Part shown: positions 38,255-48,195 of the stretch, one piece after another
Position numbering within the stretch: position 1 is the first letter of the stretch
Layout: the number at the start of each line of letters is the position of its first letter
Assembly (NCBI GenBank): GCA_035452965.1
Contig: DAOTCE010000022.1
Location: forward strand, 1 to 64,000
Length of the DNA stretch: 64,000 nucleotides
DNA from: Candidatus Paceibacterota bacterium
GTDB lineage: Bacteria; Verrucomicrobiota; Verrucomicrobiia; Limisphaerales; UBA8199
Reading direction: 5' to 3'
Notes under the pieces: generated by a model
Seen by the model: only the letters and a program-made list of their open reading frames with translations
What the model was told of the DNA's origin: nothing
Database searches by the model: none
Program-made: the position numbers and the translations under genes

Positions 38255-39409
38255 TTACCTGCTCGATTGCCTCGCGAAATCCTCCAACCGCTGCTTTACC
38301 TTCTGCAATGGGCGTTGCAGCTTCGCAAACCGCGGGTCCGCCAGCCACTCCTGCACCACCTGCAACGAAGCCGCGTCCCGGCTGGTCAACGCCGCGCGGT
38401 CGGGGGTGGGCGTCGAGGTCAGGAGATTGTGGGAGATCATGTAATTGGCGTTGGGGAACACCCCGGCGAACTGCGCCAGTTCCGCCGCGCTGCGCCCGGG
38501 GGCCAGCAGGTAACTCTCCAGCACCTGCCGTTGCTGCGGGTCGCGCACGTCCGCGCGGGCGAAATAGTCGGCCCGCGTCGCTTCCCGGCCCTGCATCATC
38601 TCCGGCGCCGCCTCCAGCGCCGAAAGAAGCTGGGACGCGTCGTTGATGATCATCCGGTCCAGGGCCAGATAGGCCGCATGAGACACGGCAGAATTGTCTT
38701 GTCGGCGAACCAGGTCGGCCAGGGCCGGGGCAAGGTTGGTGTCGCCCAGGAACACCGCTGCGTCAAATGCTTCGAGGTAACCCACCGACGGATCCCGCTG
38801 CCAGGGTTCGTATCGCAGCAGCTCGGCGATCTTCTGTCCCAGCAGAGCGCGCCCCGAAGGGCTCGTGTCCCCGACAGCCAAGCTGCGCAGCGCCACGGCC
38901 CACTCATCCGGCGAATCCATCCGGCTGAGAATGATCCGCGCGTAAGCCGCGGCAGCCGCAGGATCCAGGCGCCCCAATTGGTCCAGCAGGAAGGTCCTCA
39001 AAGTCGGCGCCTCGGTCAGCGAGCCGCCGCCGCCCACCTTGAACCCCTGACCTGTTGGCGCGTCGGCCTTGGAATCAAGGAGCTGACGAATGGCGGCCGC
39101 CGTGTCGTTCGCGGAGCCGCCAAGCAGCGCTTGCCGCAATACTGCCAGCGCCTGCTGTTTCCCGGCCGCGTCGGATGCGTTTGCCAAAGCCACCTTTGCC
39201 GCCCGCAATTGGTCTCCCAGTTCGGCCTTCGCCCCGCCCGCGGCCCCGGCCGCACCCGCCGGTGAAGTCACTTCTTGGGGGAGAGCGTTGGAGGAAACCA
39301 GAGCCGAGCCGCCAGGATCCGTGCCGCGCGACCGCCGCCAAACCACCAGCGCCAGCACGATCAACAGCACAGCCGCACCGCCATACCACTTTAGACCCTG
39401 GACGCGCAT
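38255..39409 (-). CDS. membrane-anchored helical-repeat protein of unknown function
   Basis: This 384-residue protein starts MRVQGLKWYGGAAVLLIVLA, a single N-terminal membrane span, followed by an Ala/Gly-rich linker. The remainder is helical, with repeating segments such as LLDQLGRLDPAAAAAYARIIL and VGYLEAFDAAVFLGDTNLAPALADLV that look like HEAT-type repeats. The open frame extends upstream to 39547, but the chosen start places the span at the N-terminus. It is convergent with the outer-membrane fusion gene. I do not recognise a family. The Ala-heavy composition matches periplasmic scaffold proteins. Confidence 0.6.
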   Translation of the reverse strand: MRVQGLKWYGGAAVLLIVLALVVWRRSRGTDPGGSALVSSNALPQEVTSPAGAAGAAGGAKAELGDQLRAAKVALANASDAAGKQQALAVLRQALLGGSANDTAAAIRQLLDSKADAPTGQGFKVGGGGSLTEAPTLRTFLLDQLGRLDPAAAAAYARIILSRMDSPDEWAVALRSLAVGDTSPSGRALLGQKIAELLRYEPWQRDPSVGYLEAFDAAVFLGDTNLAPALADLVRRQDNSAVSHAAYLALDRMIINDASQLLSALEAAPEMMQGREATRADYFARADVRDPQQRQVLESYLLAPGRSAAELAQFAGVFPNANYMISHNLLTSTPTPDRAALTSRDAASLQVVQEWLADPRFAKLQRPLQKVKQRLEDFARQSSR

Positions 39410-39683
39410 TTCTCTCTGTGACCATGAACTACCACGCCGCCAGCCGCCAGCCAAGTACAAACCCACGGCGGACGTTCCGTCAGCTACCGAGCATCGCCAC
39501 TCAACCGCTCTGAGGGTATCCGGTCTAACACCCTGTCTTTGCGTCACTTAATTGCACATCTGCTGCACAAGTTGCCCAAACACGTATAGTTACCCAGCCA
39601 AAGTCGAAGCGATTTGGTCGAACGACGACTGGGATCAGACCGTGGCTCACAAAGAAGCCTCCTCTAGTCCAAACCGGCACCAC

Positions 39684-39725
39684 ACCGTATCCTCACCGTA
39701 TCCACACCGTATCCACACCGTAGGT
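39684..39725. repeat. short tandem array of 11-bp units
   Basis: The unit ACCGTATCCAC repeats about 3.6 times (39684-39694 with one mismatch, 39695-39705, 39706-39716, then a partial copy). It lies in the gap before the transposase relic, and no gene spans it. The period is the same as that of the array at 26270. Confidence 0.85.
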
Positions 39726-39834
39726 TCAATTACCTAACCCACTGGAGTCAGCCGACTTACGCGAATTCACGACTCCATCCGAAACAGCGTCTCCGAGGCT
39801 GCCAACGGCCGAACCCATCATAAGTGCGGCATCC

Positions 39835-40345
39835 GCCGGCCCGGTGGACCGAGAGTTGTTCAGCCAGCACGACGGCATAGCTTTTAGAGGGTTCGTCAGC
39901 CTAGCCGGTGAAGCAGGCTCCGGAGACCGGCTTCCGGGCGGTGTATTCGAAGCGGGGCAGTTTGAGATGGCTCATTTGGGTCCAGTAATGCGGGATGTCC
40001 TGTAGGTATTGGGTGTCGGTGGAGTGCCGAGCAAAGAGCCGCCAGAGCCTTTTGATGGAGCGCAGTTGCTTCTTAGTAGCAGGTTTCTTTTTGCGTGGGC
40101 GCACCAGACCCGGCTTTTAACGCAGAACTCGGACCATGGCGTTGGGGCTGCAAGGTAAGGCGAACTCGTGGTGGAGGCGTTCAGCGCCGAAGCCGGTTTG
40201 TCGGCGCAGTTTGACAATCTGGACTTCCCAAGTCGCAGAGATCTGCTGAGGGCAGTGCTTGGGCCGGCGGCTCCGTTCGGCCAAAGACCAAGGCTAGCCG
40301 GGCTGGTAACGACGCAGCTCATCCTTGCGCCGACTACTCAACACT
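39835..40345 (-). pseudogene. degenerate integrase-core transposase (IS481/IS3-like) relic
   Basis: One minus-strand frame reads through a recognisable transposase but is broken by stop codons at 40294-40296 (TAG), 40117-40119 (TAA) and 39901-39903 (TAG). The pieces read KIKVLSSRRKDELRRYQPG, then AERSRRPKHCPQQI, then VKLRRQTGFGAERLHHEF, then RPRKKKPATKKQLRSIKR, then DTQYLQDIPHYWTQM, and after the last stop ADEPSKSYAVVLAEQLSVH. This order matches IS481-like transposases: N-terminal helix-turn-helix, then the start of the DDE core. The catalytic residues are not all present, and no terminal inverted repeats are visible. It is a dead insertion sequence. Confidence 0.75.
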
Positions 40346-40456
40346 TTGATCTTTACAGGGGGTCACGATGTGCCCAGCCCTTCCCAACTCAATGCCAAAA
40401 CTCACTTGTTACCGGAAACCGCATTTGATATTATCCGGCTCAGGTAAGCTGTCGCC

Positions 40457-43400
40457 ATGAAGATCCCTCCGCGCCCATGCTGCTGCTGCCGGATAGCTTC
40501 TGCAACAAGGAAGCAAGCCCTGGAACCTAAACTGAACTCACTCGTCCTTGCCGTCGCGTGCCTGACCTTACTTTGCTCCGCGCCCATTGGTCTGCGGGCC
40601 GCGACCATTGCCGTCACCAGCACCGCCGATAGCGGCCCGGGCACCTTGCGCAATGCACTGGCTGGCGCCGCCAATGGCGACACCATTGACGTCACCGGCC
40701 TCTCCGGCACGATCACGCTGACCAGCGGCCAACTGACTGTTTCCAATAGCGTGACCCTCCTCGGCCCCGGTGCCGGCACGTTGACCGTGAGCGGCAACCA
40801 CGCCTCCCGCGTGTTCGACGTCACCGGCACCAACGTGACCATCCGCGGGCTGGCGATCGCCAACGGCCAGGGGGCCGTCGACGGCGCCGGCCTCAGGACC
40901 GGTGGTCCTGTGGGCAGCATCGTCACGCTCAGCGACTGCGTCGTCACCAACAACACCACGTCGCTCGGCAGCGCCGGCATCTTCAACAGCGCGGGGGTAA
41001 CTCTAACCCTCAGCAACTGCACCATCGCCGGCAATAGTGCTCCGAGCGGCAACGCCGGCGGCATCTACAACGGCAATGGCACAGTCACCCTCACCGCCTG
41101 CACCGTCAGCGGCAACTTCGCCTACTATGTCGGCGGCGGGATCTTTAACGACGGGGCTGCGGGTGGCGCGACCCTGACGATCACCGCCAGCACCATCAGC
41201 AGCAACTCGGCGTATTCGGGTGGCGGCGTCCTCAACTACGGCCAGTCCGGCAGCGCGATGTTGACCATCAGCGCCAGCACGTTGAGTGGCAACTCGGCCT
41301 ACTCCTACGGGGGCGGCGCCATCTACAACAACGGCTGGTCCGGAAACGGGACAGTGCGGATCAACGCCAGCACCATTAGCAGCAATTCGGCCGCGTACGG
41401 CGGCGCCATCTTCAACGACGTTTCCGGTGGTGTCGCCCTGGTGCAGATGGGCGACACGATCCTGGCCGCCGGCAGCCGGGGCGCGAACGTCTCCAACAGC
41501 GGCGGCACGATCACCTCCGCCGGCTACAACCTCAGCAGTGACAACGCGGCCGGCTTCCTCACCGGGCCCGGCGACCGGACCAACACCGACCCGCTGCTGG
41601 GCCCGTTGCAGGACAACGGCGGCCCGACGTGGACGCACGCGCTCCTGACGAACAGCCCGGCCATTGACCAGGGCAAAAGCAATGCCATCACCAACCTGGC
41701 CCGCGCCACGGACCAGCGCGGGCTGTCCAACATTTCGGACTTCCCGGCCGTCACCAACGCCGCGGGCGGCGACGGCAGCGACATCGGCGCTCTTGAGGTG
41801 CAAAACACCCCGGTGCCGTCCATCCCCGCCGCTGCCTACACCTTCAGTACGCTGGCGGGAAGGTCGTGGTGGGGCAGCGCCGACGGCGTGGGCGACCAGG
41901 CGCAGTTCAGCTATCCTAGTGGCATCACGGCGGACAGTGCGGGCAACCTCTATGTGACGGATTCCGGCAACAGCACGATCCGGAAGATTACCCCCGCCGG
42001 GGTAGTGAGCACCATCGCCGGCCTGGCCGGAATGCTGGGCGGCAGCGCGGACGGCATCGGCAGCAATGCGCGATTCTCCGGCCCCTCCAGCATCGCGGCG
42101 GACAGCGCGGGCAATCTCTTTGTGGCGGATACAGGCAACAGCACGATTCGAAAGGTCACCCCCACCGGGGTGGTGAGCACAGTTGCCGGTCTGGCCGGCG
42201 ATGCCGGCACCAACGACGGCATTGGCGGTAACGCGCGATTCTATAACCCCCGGGGCATCACGGTGGACAGCACGGGCAATCTCTTTGTGGCAGATTGCAA
42301 CAACCACACGATTCGGAAGATCACTCCGGTGGGAACCAACTGGGTGGTGAGCACGCTGGCCGGTCAGGCCGGGCAGGAGGGTTCCAACGACGGCACGAAC
42401 AGCAACGCGGGGTTCCACAGCCCTCATGGCATCACGGTGGACGGCGCCGGCAACCTCTATGTGGCAGATATGAATAATGGCACGATTCGGAAGGTCACTC
42501 CGGCAGGGACCAACTGGGTCGTGAGCACCATTGCTGGCCAGGTTTACAGTTGCAGCGGCGCTGACGGCACGAATACCGACGCGCGATTCTGCAATCCCGA
42601 AGGCATCACGGCCGACAGCGCGGGCAATCTCTATGTGGCGGATTCACGCAACGACACCATTCGGAAGATTACCCCCGAAGGAACCAACTGGGTGGTGAGC
42701 ACCCTGGCCGGCTTGGCTCAAACCGAGGGCAGCGCCAACGGCACCGGCAGCGACGCGCGATTCGACTCGCCCTCTGCTCTCACTGTGGACAGCGCGGGCA
42801 ACCTCTTTGTGGCCGATACGGAGAACCACACGATTCGGACGGTCACCTCCGCCGGAGTGGTGACCACCCTCGCCGGTTCGGCCGTGGGTCATGAGAGCGG
42901 CTCCGATGACGGCACCGGCAGCAACGCGCGATTTTACTTCCCCGCTGGCATCGCGGTGAACAGCGCCGGCAATCTCTTCGTCACGGATTCAGCCAACAAC
43001 ACGATCCGAACGATTACCTCCGCCGGGGTGGTAAACACCTTGGCCGGGTCGGCCGGAACCAACGGCAGCGCCGACGGAGCCGGCGGCCACGCGCGCTTTG
43101 ATCGCCCCGGCGGCATCTCGTTGGACGGCGCGGGCAATCTCTTTGTGGCGGATACAGCCAACCATACCGTTCGGAAGGTTACCTCCGCCGGGATGGTGAG
43201 CACCATTGCCGGTGTGGCCGGAACCAACGGCACCGCCGACGGCACGGGCAGCAACGCGCGATTCGACACGCCGTGGGGCATCGCCAGGGACCTCGCGGGC
43301 AATTGCTACGTGGCGGACAGTGCGAACTTCACGATTCGGAAGCTGTCTCCCGTTGGCACCAACTGGGCCGTGAGCACCATCGCCGGCCTGGCTGGAGCTG

Positions 43401-45712
43401 AGGGCACCGCCGACGGCACGGGCAGCGACGCTCGATTCGGAGGCGCTTATGGCATCACGGTGGACAATGCGGGGAAAGTTTACGTGGTGGATACCGGGAA
43501 CAAAACCATCCGGAAGCTCAGTCCCATTGGTACCAACTGGGTGGTGAACACATTGGCCGGTCAGCCAGGCATGTGGGGCACCAACGACGGCCCGGGCAGC
43601 AGCGCACAATTCGCGCAGCCCATCGGCATCGCGGTGGACGGCGCGGGCAATCTCTTTGTGTCGGACTACTGGACGATCCGGAAGATCACCCCCGTCGGCA
43701 CTAACTGGGTGGTCAGCACCATCGGTGGTCTGCCCTACAACTACGGCAGCACCGATGGCACCGGCCAGGACGCCAGGTTCTACTATCCCATGGGCATCGC
43801 GGTGGACGACGCGGGCAACCTGTATCTGGCAGACGGCTTCAACAACCTCATTCGCAAGGCTTTGTTCACGTCGTATGGCGCGGCCAACGCGATGGCCTTC
43901 ACTCCGCCGCCGATGAGCGGGCAGTTGGTGGTAAAGCTGCTACCGGCCGAAGCCAAGGGCCAGTGGCGGTTTGGGTGGGACCAGTTCTGGCGCAACACCG
44001 GCGACGTCGTATCCAACCTCGTGCCGGGCAATTATCCCGTGGTGTTCCGCGACGTGCCCGGTTACCTCGCCTATCCCCCTACCACTTCGGTGGCCGTGCT
44101 CCCCAATGCCACGAGCTATCTGACCAACCAGTATCTGCCCACGTTCGCGCCGGATGTGGGCGGCACCGGTTCGCTCATGGTGGGCATCGGCCCGAACCGG
44201 CCCCCCGGCGCGGGCTGGCGGTTCATTGGCGAGACGGCCTGGCGCGCCGCTTACACCAACGTCTCGGGGTTGCTGCCGGACACCTATTACGTCGAGTTTG
44301 CGCCGGTAAGCGGCTGGTCCCGCCCGCTGAGCCTGGCGGCCCAGGTCTCTGGTGGCCAGCAATCGGTGGTGACGGCAAACTATACGTTCGCCCAGACACC
44401 GCCGAGTGGCGTCATGTTGCCGCACCCGGTTCCGGCCACCAACATCAACGACCTGGCCACCTGTCCCTTTGGTTACAACGGCCAATTGCTCACCGACATG
44501 GGCTACGGCAGCGGGGTGGCGGTGGATGCCAACGTGGTGCTGACCGCGGCGCACCTCGTCTTCAACGATTTCGCCCTTGCCTACGCGGAGCATGCCTACT
44601 GGTTCTTCCAGCGCCAAGCCGGCGTGTTCGAGCCGGAGCCGATGGCCGCGCGCGGCTGGTACATGTTGAGCGGCTACGCCTCCCAGCGCACCAACGACTT
44701 GCTGGGCGGCTTGAGCCCCGAGCAGTCCAGCCCGCAGTCGCGCAACCTGGACGTGGCAGCGTTGTATTTCCCGTCCCCCGTGGCAGGCGGAGGCTATGGC
44801 GGCTACCTGCCGTCCGACGCCGAACCCAACATTTGGCTGACGGGCACCACGCTCAAGATGCTCGTGGGCTATCCCGTGGACGGGTCGCAGTTGGGCGACG
44901 CGAGCATCGTGCCGGGGCAGATGTACCAGACCGAGCCGCAACCCTATCCGTTGACCCTGGCCACTGATCCCGTGCCGGGCCAGCAGGTTTACGTTGCCCC
45001 CTGGTTCCTGAGCTACCCGGGCAACAGCGGCGGCCCGCTGTACGTGCAAATGAACGGCTATTACTATCCGGCCGGCGTGTATTTGGGGACGCTGTATAAC
45101 GGCACTCAACCGTATGCCTCGCTGGTGCGGGCGATTGACAGCGCGGTAGTGAACCTGATCACCAACGCGGCAATGCTGGGCGACGCTGGCACCAACTACA
45201 CCGGCGGCGGGGTGATCACGATCACCGTCGGCGGTGGCAGCGGCAGCCTCGCCTACTTGCAGGTGAACCTTGGCCCGCCCGCCGCGGTCGCTGGCGGCGC
45301 GGCATGGCGGCGGCAAGGAACCGCTGACTGGTGCGGCAACTCGCCGTTCACGGTCACGGTCCCGCAGGGCGGATCGGCGGCGCTCGAGTTCAAGCCCGTC
45401 GCCGGCTGGAACCTGCCGTCGGCCCAGGCCATCACCCTCACCCTCGGTCAACTGACCACAGCCTCCGCGCTCTACACCCAGTCCACGCCGGTTCGGCTGA
45501 GCGATCCGCGCGTGCTGCCCGATGGCGCCCTGGCCATGACGCTGGAGGGGGTCCTGGGCTGCGTCTATTCGATCACGGGCTCAACTAACCTGCTTGAGCC
45601 GCTGACAAACTGGGCGGAGGTCCTGCGCCTGACCAACTCGACCGGCCAAACCGCCTTCACCAACCCGCCTCCACCCGCCACCCCCTTCTATTACCGCGCC
45701 AAACAACTCTGA
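40457..45712 (+). CDS. giant secreted beta-helix/NHL/trypsin-like protease (paralogue 1)
   Basis: The 1751-residue product has a signal sequence (LNSLVLAVACLTLLCSAPIG, preceded by a Cys-rich PRPCCCCR). About residues 50-450 form a right-handed parallel beta-helix of the kind seen in probable polymorphic outer-membrane proteins. About residues 463-1135 hold twelve NHL repeats (pattern DARF..P.GI.VD.AGNLYVAD..N.TIRKI), enough for two six-bladed propellers. WR-type beta modules follow. A trypsin-like domain (about 1330-1575) has His1366 in VVLTAAHLVF, Asp1432 in NLDVAALYF and Ser1524 in PGNSGGPLY, so the triad looks intact. The C-terminal module (LPDGALAMTLEGVLG) and tail (NWAEVLRLTN...YYRAKQL) recur in paralogues 2 and 3. 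It is a likely surface or secreted protease with carbohydrate- or peptide-binding repeats. Confidence 0.85.
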   Translation: MKIPPRPCCCCRIASATRKQALEPKLNSLVLAVACLTLLCSAPIGLRAATIAVTSTADSGPGTLRNALAGAANGDTIDVTGLSGTITLTSGQLTVSNSVTLLGPGAGTLTVSGNHASRVFDVTGTNVTIRGLAIANGQGAVDGAGLRTGGPVGSIVTLSDCVVTNNTTSLGSAGIFNSAGVTLTLSNCTIAGNSAPSGNAGGIYNGNGTVTLTACTVSGNFAYYVGGGIFNDGAAGGATLTITASTISSNSAYSGGGVLNYGQSGSAMLTISASTLSGNSAYSYGGGAIYNNGWSGNGTVRINASTISSNSAAYGGAIFNDVSGGVALVQMGDTILAAGSRGANVSNSGGTITSAGYNLSSDNAAGFLTGPGDRTNTDPLLGPLQDNGGPTWTHALLTNSPAIDQGKSNAITNLARATDQRGLSNISDFPAVTNAAGGDGSDIGALEVQNTPVPSIPAAAYTFSTLAGRSWWGSADGVGDQAQFSYPSGITADSAGNLYVTDSGNSTIRKITPAGVVSTIAGLAGMLGGSADGIGSNARFSGPSSIAADSAGNLFVADTGNSTIRKVTPTGVVSTVAGLAGDAGTNDGIGGNARFYNPRGITVDSTGNLFVADCNNHTIRKITPVGTNWVVSTLAGQAGQEGSNDGTNSNAGFHSPHGITVDGAGNLYVADMNNGTIRKVTPAGTNWVVSTIAGQVYSCSGADGTNTDARFCNPEGITADSAGNLYVADSRNDTIRKITPEGTNWVVSTLAGLAQTEGSANGTGSDARFDSPSALTVDSAGNLFVADTENHTIRTVTSAGVVTTLAGSAVGHESGSDDGTGSNARFYFPAGIAVNSAGNLFVTDSANNTIRTITSAGVVNTLAGSAGTNGSADGAGGHARFDRPGGISLDGAGNLFVADTANHTVRKVTSAGMVSTIAGVAGTNGTADGTGSNARFDTPWGIARDLAGNCYVADSANFTIRKLSPVGTNWAVSTIAGLAGAEGTADGTGSDARFGGAYGITVDNAGKVYVVDTGNKTIRKLSPIGTNWVVNTLAGQPGMWGTNDGPGSSAQFAQPIGIAVDGAGNLFVSDYWTIRKITPVGTNWVVSTIGGLPYNYGSTDGTGQDARFYYPMGIAVDDAGNLYLADGFNNLIRKALFTSYGAANAMAFTPPPMSGQLVVKLLPAEAKGQWRFGWDQFWRNTGDVVSNLVPGNYPVVFRDVPGYLAYPPTTSVAVLPNATSYLTNQYLPTFAPDVGGTGSLMVGIGPNRPPGAGWRFIGETAWRAAYTNVSGLLPDTYYVEFAPVSGWSRPLSLAAQVSGGQQSVVTANYTFAQTPPSGVMLPHPVPATNINDLATCPFGYNGQLLTDMGYGSGVAVDANVVLTAAHLVFNDFALAYAEHAYWFFQRQAGVFEPEPMAARGWYMLSGYASQRTNDLLGGLSPEQSSPQSRNLDVAALYFPSPVAGGGYGGYLPSDAEPNIWLTGTTLKMLVGYPVDGSQLGDASIVPGQMYQTEPQPYPLTLATDPVPGQQVYVAPWFLSYPGNSGGPLYVQMNGYYYPAGVYLGTLYNGTQPYASLVRAIDSAVVNLITNAAMLGDAGTNYTGGGVITITVGGGSGSLAYLQVNLGPPAAVAGGAAWRRQGTADWCGNSPFTVTVPQGGSAALEFKPVAGWNLPSAQAITLTLGQLTTASALYTQSTPVRLSDPRVLPDGALAMTLEGVLGCVYSITGSTNLLEPLTNWAEVLRLTNSTGQTAFTNPPPPATPFYYRAKQL

Positions 45713-46119
45713 ACCTCGAAGACCTGATCGCTCAAGGTGAGCCAGGCAAGGCCAAGGCTGATATACGTTCCTGGAACAGAGGCGGTATCGTGATGGACTG
45801 ATGGACCTTGCGGTCGCTTTTTCCTTGCCGGCGGGAGGGCACCTCTATATCCATATCCTATCCAAACCGATAAGGCAGATGTGTGCGTAGGTTGAGGCAG
45901 CGGATGATTGGACTAAGCGAGTGCCGGAAGTGCGGGATGTCGCCCGTTATCTCAGGCCCGTGTGGTGTTCCCCGAGAAGTCCTTCGTCGGTCTTACGATC
46001 CATCTCCCAATCTTCCCTTCTGCTGGAGCGCACAAATGCGACCAAATGGTTCGAGCTGGTGTGCTCGACCTCCAAGTGACAGTCGGCGGCTGCATAAGCC
46101 TGCCTTCCCGTTGAAACCA
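45713..46119. other. intergenic region without a recognisable gene
   Basis: About 400 bases separate the first protease gene from the first YQGRLSNPDG gene. A frame open from 45883 runs into the downstream gene but lacks signal-like sequence and looks untranslated. I see no terminator, tRNA or clear promoter in it. Confidence 0.5.
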
Positions 46120-47166
46120 ATGAAGACTAGAATCTGCCCCGCCCTCATCCTTGCGACTCTTGTGTTTGCTGGTACCGCCTGCGCTCAAGGGGTTCCGCCA
46201 CTGGTCAACTACCAGGGCCGGCTCTCGAACCCGGACGGTACGCCGCTGGCTACCGCCGACTACCAGCTCACCTTCAACATCTACGACTCCGCCACCAATA
46301 GCACGGGCCTAGTCTGGGGACCGCAGGTGTTTGACGGTCAGGCCGAACAGGGTCACGGGCCGCGGATTCCCGTCGTCCAGGGCTACTTCAACGTCATGCT
46401 CGGCCCGGTGGACACCAGCAACCGTTCCCTCGCCGATGCTTTCTATGCCACCAACCGCTTCGTCGAAGTCACCGTCAGCAACCACGCGCCGGTCCTACCG
46501 CGCCAGCAGATCCTGAGCACGCCCTACGCCTTCCAAGCCGGCAACGCGGCGAAGCTTACAGGATATGATTGGAGCGCTTTGTTTGGGACGAACAACCCGG
46601 CAGATGGAAAGGTGGACGGCTCGCGCATCGTGTCCAACAGCATCACGGCAGCGCAACTGGCAACCATGACAATTACCTCGAACCAGATCGCGACCGGTTC
46701 TATATCTCCGGACCGCCTGGCGCTCTCAGTTCTAGGAACGAATGTTCCGGCTGGCGGGCTCGCTGTCAGTGACTCCTGCGGCTGGTTCACGAGCCCAACT
46801 CCAACGACCCCAACCGTCGTAAGCAACTTCACTGTGAGCATCACCACGAGCGGAAACCCCGTGGAGGTGTCCTTTGTGTCGGATGGCAGCACGAATCTGG
46901 CGTCCTTTGCCGCTTCAACATGCAGCGGCGCTCCGATAGTTCAACTGCGCTTGCTCCGGGACCTGCTTCTCGTCGGAGATCAGGAGCTCTATGTCAACGG
47001 GAGCGTTGCGGGTGGGGTTGATCGCATCTGGGCACCTCCTGGCGCGTTCAAATTCCTGGATTCTCCTCCGCCCGGCCCCCACACGTACCAAGTCCAGTTT
47101 TTGGTGAACTCAACCTGTTCTGTCGGTAGCGCCCGTTACATCCGCATGCTCGCTCGTGAACTCTAA
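46120..47166 (+). CDS. secreted YQGRLSNPDG-domain protein (paralogue A)
   Basis: The 348-residue protein has signal peptide MKTRICPALILATLVFAGTACAQ. The N-terminal domain (about residues 25-170) opens PPLVNYQGRLSNPDGTPLAT and ends PRQQILSTPYAFQAGNAAKL. It is a secreted domain found in many Verrucomicrobiota and related genomes, often ahead of variable C-terminal regions. The C-terminal half is different from paralogue B and beta-rich. Function is unknown. Domains with this opening are often joined to phage-tail-fibre or collar-like parts, so a surface-display or adhesin role is possible. It ends inside a possible GTG start for paralogue B (at 47156), so the two genes are adjacent or overlapping. 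Confidence 0.75.
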   Translation: MKTRICPALILATLVFAGTACAQGVPPLVNYQGRLSNPDGTPLATADYQLTFNIYDSATNSTGLVWGPQVFDGQAEQGHGPRIPVVQGYFNVMLGPVDTSNRSLADAFYATNRFVEVTVSNHAPVLPRQQILSTPYAFQAGNAAKLTGYDWSALFGTNNPADGKVDGSRIVSNSITAAQLATMTITSNQIATGSISPDRLALSVLGTNVPAGGLAVSDSCGWFTSPTPTTPTVVSNFTVSITTSGNPVEVSFVSDGSTNLASFAASTCSGAPIVQLRLLRDLLLVGDQELYVNGSVAGGVDRIWAPPGAFKFLDSPPPGPHTYQVQFLVNSTCSVGSARYIRMLAREL

Positions 47167-47188
47167 CGCCTGGTTGGTTTCCAAAGCT

Positions 47189-48193
47189 ATGATCTCAAAC
47201 CACTTTCGTCCGGTCGCTCTCGCCGCTTGGCTCTGCTCAGTGTTTATCGTTACTGCACAATCCGTCCCAGCCCTGGTGAATTACCAGGGCCGGCTGTCGA
47301 ATCCGGACGGCTCGCCCTTGGCCACCGCCGACTACCAGCTCACCTTCAACATCTACGACTCGGCCACCAACAGCACTGGCCTGGTCTGGGGGCCGCAGGT
47401 GTTCGACGGCCAGATTGGCCAGGGCCACGCTGCGCGCATCCCCGTCGTCCAAGGCTACTTCAACGTCATGCTGGGCCCGGTGGACAGCAACGGCGCCTCG
47501 TTAGCCAACGCCTTCAACGCCACCAACCGCTACGTTGAAATCACCGTCAGCAACCGCTCTCCGATCCTGCCGCGCCAGCAGATTCTGAGCGCTCCATATG
47601 CCTTGCAGGCCGGCAATGCGGCGAAGCTGGCAGGCTATGATTGGAGTGCGGTGTTCGGCATCAACGACCCTCTCAACGGCAGGATTGCCGGCACCAACCT
47701 GGCCGATGGTACGGTCTGGCCGTCGAAACTGGCGCCGCGAACGGGCAATCAGTCGGCACCACTGGGGGGCCTGGCGATCTCGACGAACGTGAGCCTCTCA
47801 CCAGCATATTTCGCAAACCCGGCTTCCGTGCCTGGACTGCAAGTGTCGCTGGTGACCTCGGGAAGGCCGGTCATGGTCTTTCTGACCAGCGGAGCGTCGG
47901 AAGGAGAGTATTCGTGCTTCTGGACGCAAGCCAGTGGAGGAGGTGCTTCGACGTATGGTGCCGTTTTGGCTTATCGCGGCTCGACCCACATCGGAACTGA
48001 GCAATTCACCTTCTATGACGGTATCAACGCCTATGCTGGATTCACCATGCCAACCTCGATGTTCCGGTTCCTGGATTTCTCTCCAGCCGGAACCAACACC
48101 TACACCATCAAGTTGTGGTCTATCGGGGCTGGGGGAGATTCCCGCTACCAGGTTGGTCTTTCAAACGTTCGCTTGGCCGCAGTGGAGCTTTAG
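47189..48193 (+). CDS. secreted YQGRLSNPDG-domain protein (paralogue B)
   Basis: The 334-residue protein has a signal peptide (MISNHFRPVALAAWLCSVFI, ending VTAQS). An in-frame GTG at 47156 overlaps the upstream gene by 11 bases and is a less likely start. The N-terminal 145 residues are nearly the same as in paralogue A (VPALVNYQGRLSNPDGSPLA to LPRQQILSAPYALQAGNAAK). The C-terminal half (about residues 185-334) is unrelated by eye. This mix of a conserved head and a divergent end is typical of module swapping in surface proteins. Its stop codon lies two bases before the start of protease paralogue 2, which suggests one transcript. Confidence 0.75.
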   Translation: MISNHFRPVALAAWLCSVFIVTAQSVPALVNYQGRLSNPDGSPLATADYQLTFNIYDSATNSTGLVWGPQVFDGQIGQGHAARIPVVQGYFNVMLGPVDSNGASLANAFNATNRYVEITVSNRSPILPRQQILSAPYALQAGNAAKLAGYDWSAVFGINDPLNGRIAGTNLADGTVWPSKLAPRTGNQSAPLGGLAISTNVSLSPAYFANPASVPGLQVSLVTSGRPVMVFLTSGASEGEYSCFWTQASGGGASTYGAVLAYRGSTHIGTEQFTFYDGINAYAGFTMPTSMFRFLDFSPAGTNTYTIKLWSIGAGGDSRYQVGLSNVRLAAVEL

Positions 48194-48195
48194 TT

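Noticed and set aside
39972..40322. Intact 116-codon minus-strand frame in the transposase relic region
   Set aside because: It lies in another frame from the transposase-like sequence and has no recognisable protein.
41845..43860. Regularly spaced DNA repeats resembling a CRISPR array
   Set aside because: The repeat is coding: each unit translates into an NHL repeat, with no uniform direct repeats and no cas genes nearby.
43940..45451. Long minus-strand frame opposite protease paralogue 1
   Set aside because: It is an antisense shadow. The plus strand encodes the intact protease triad.
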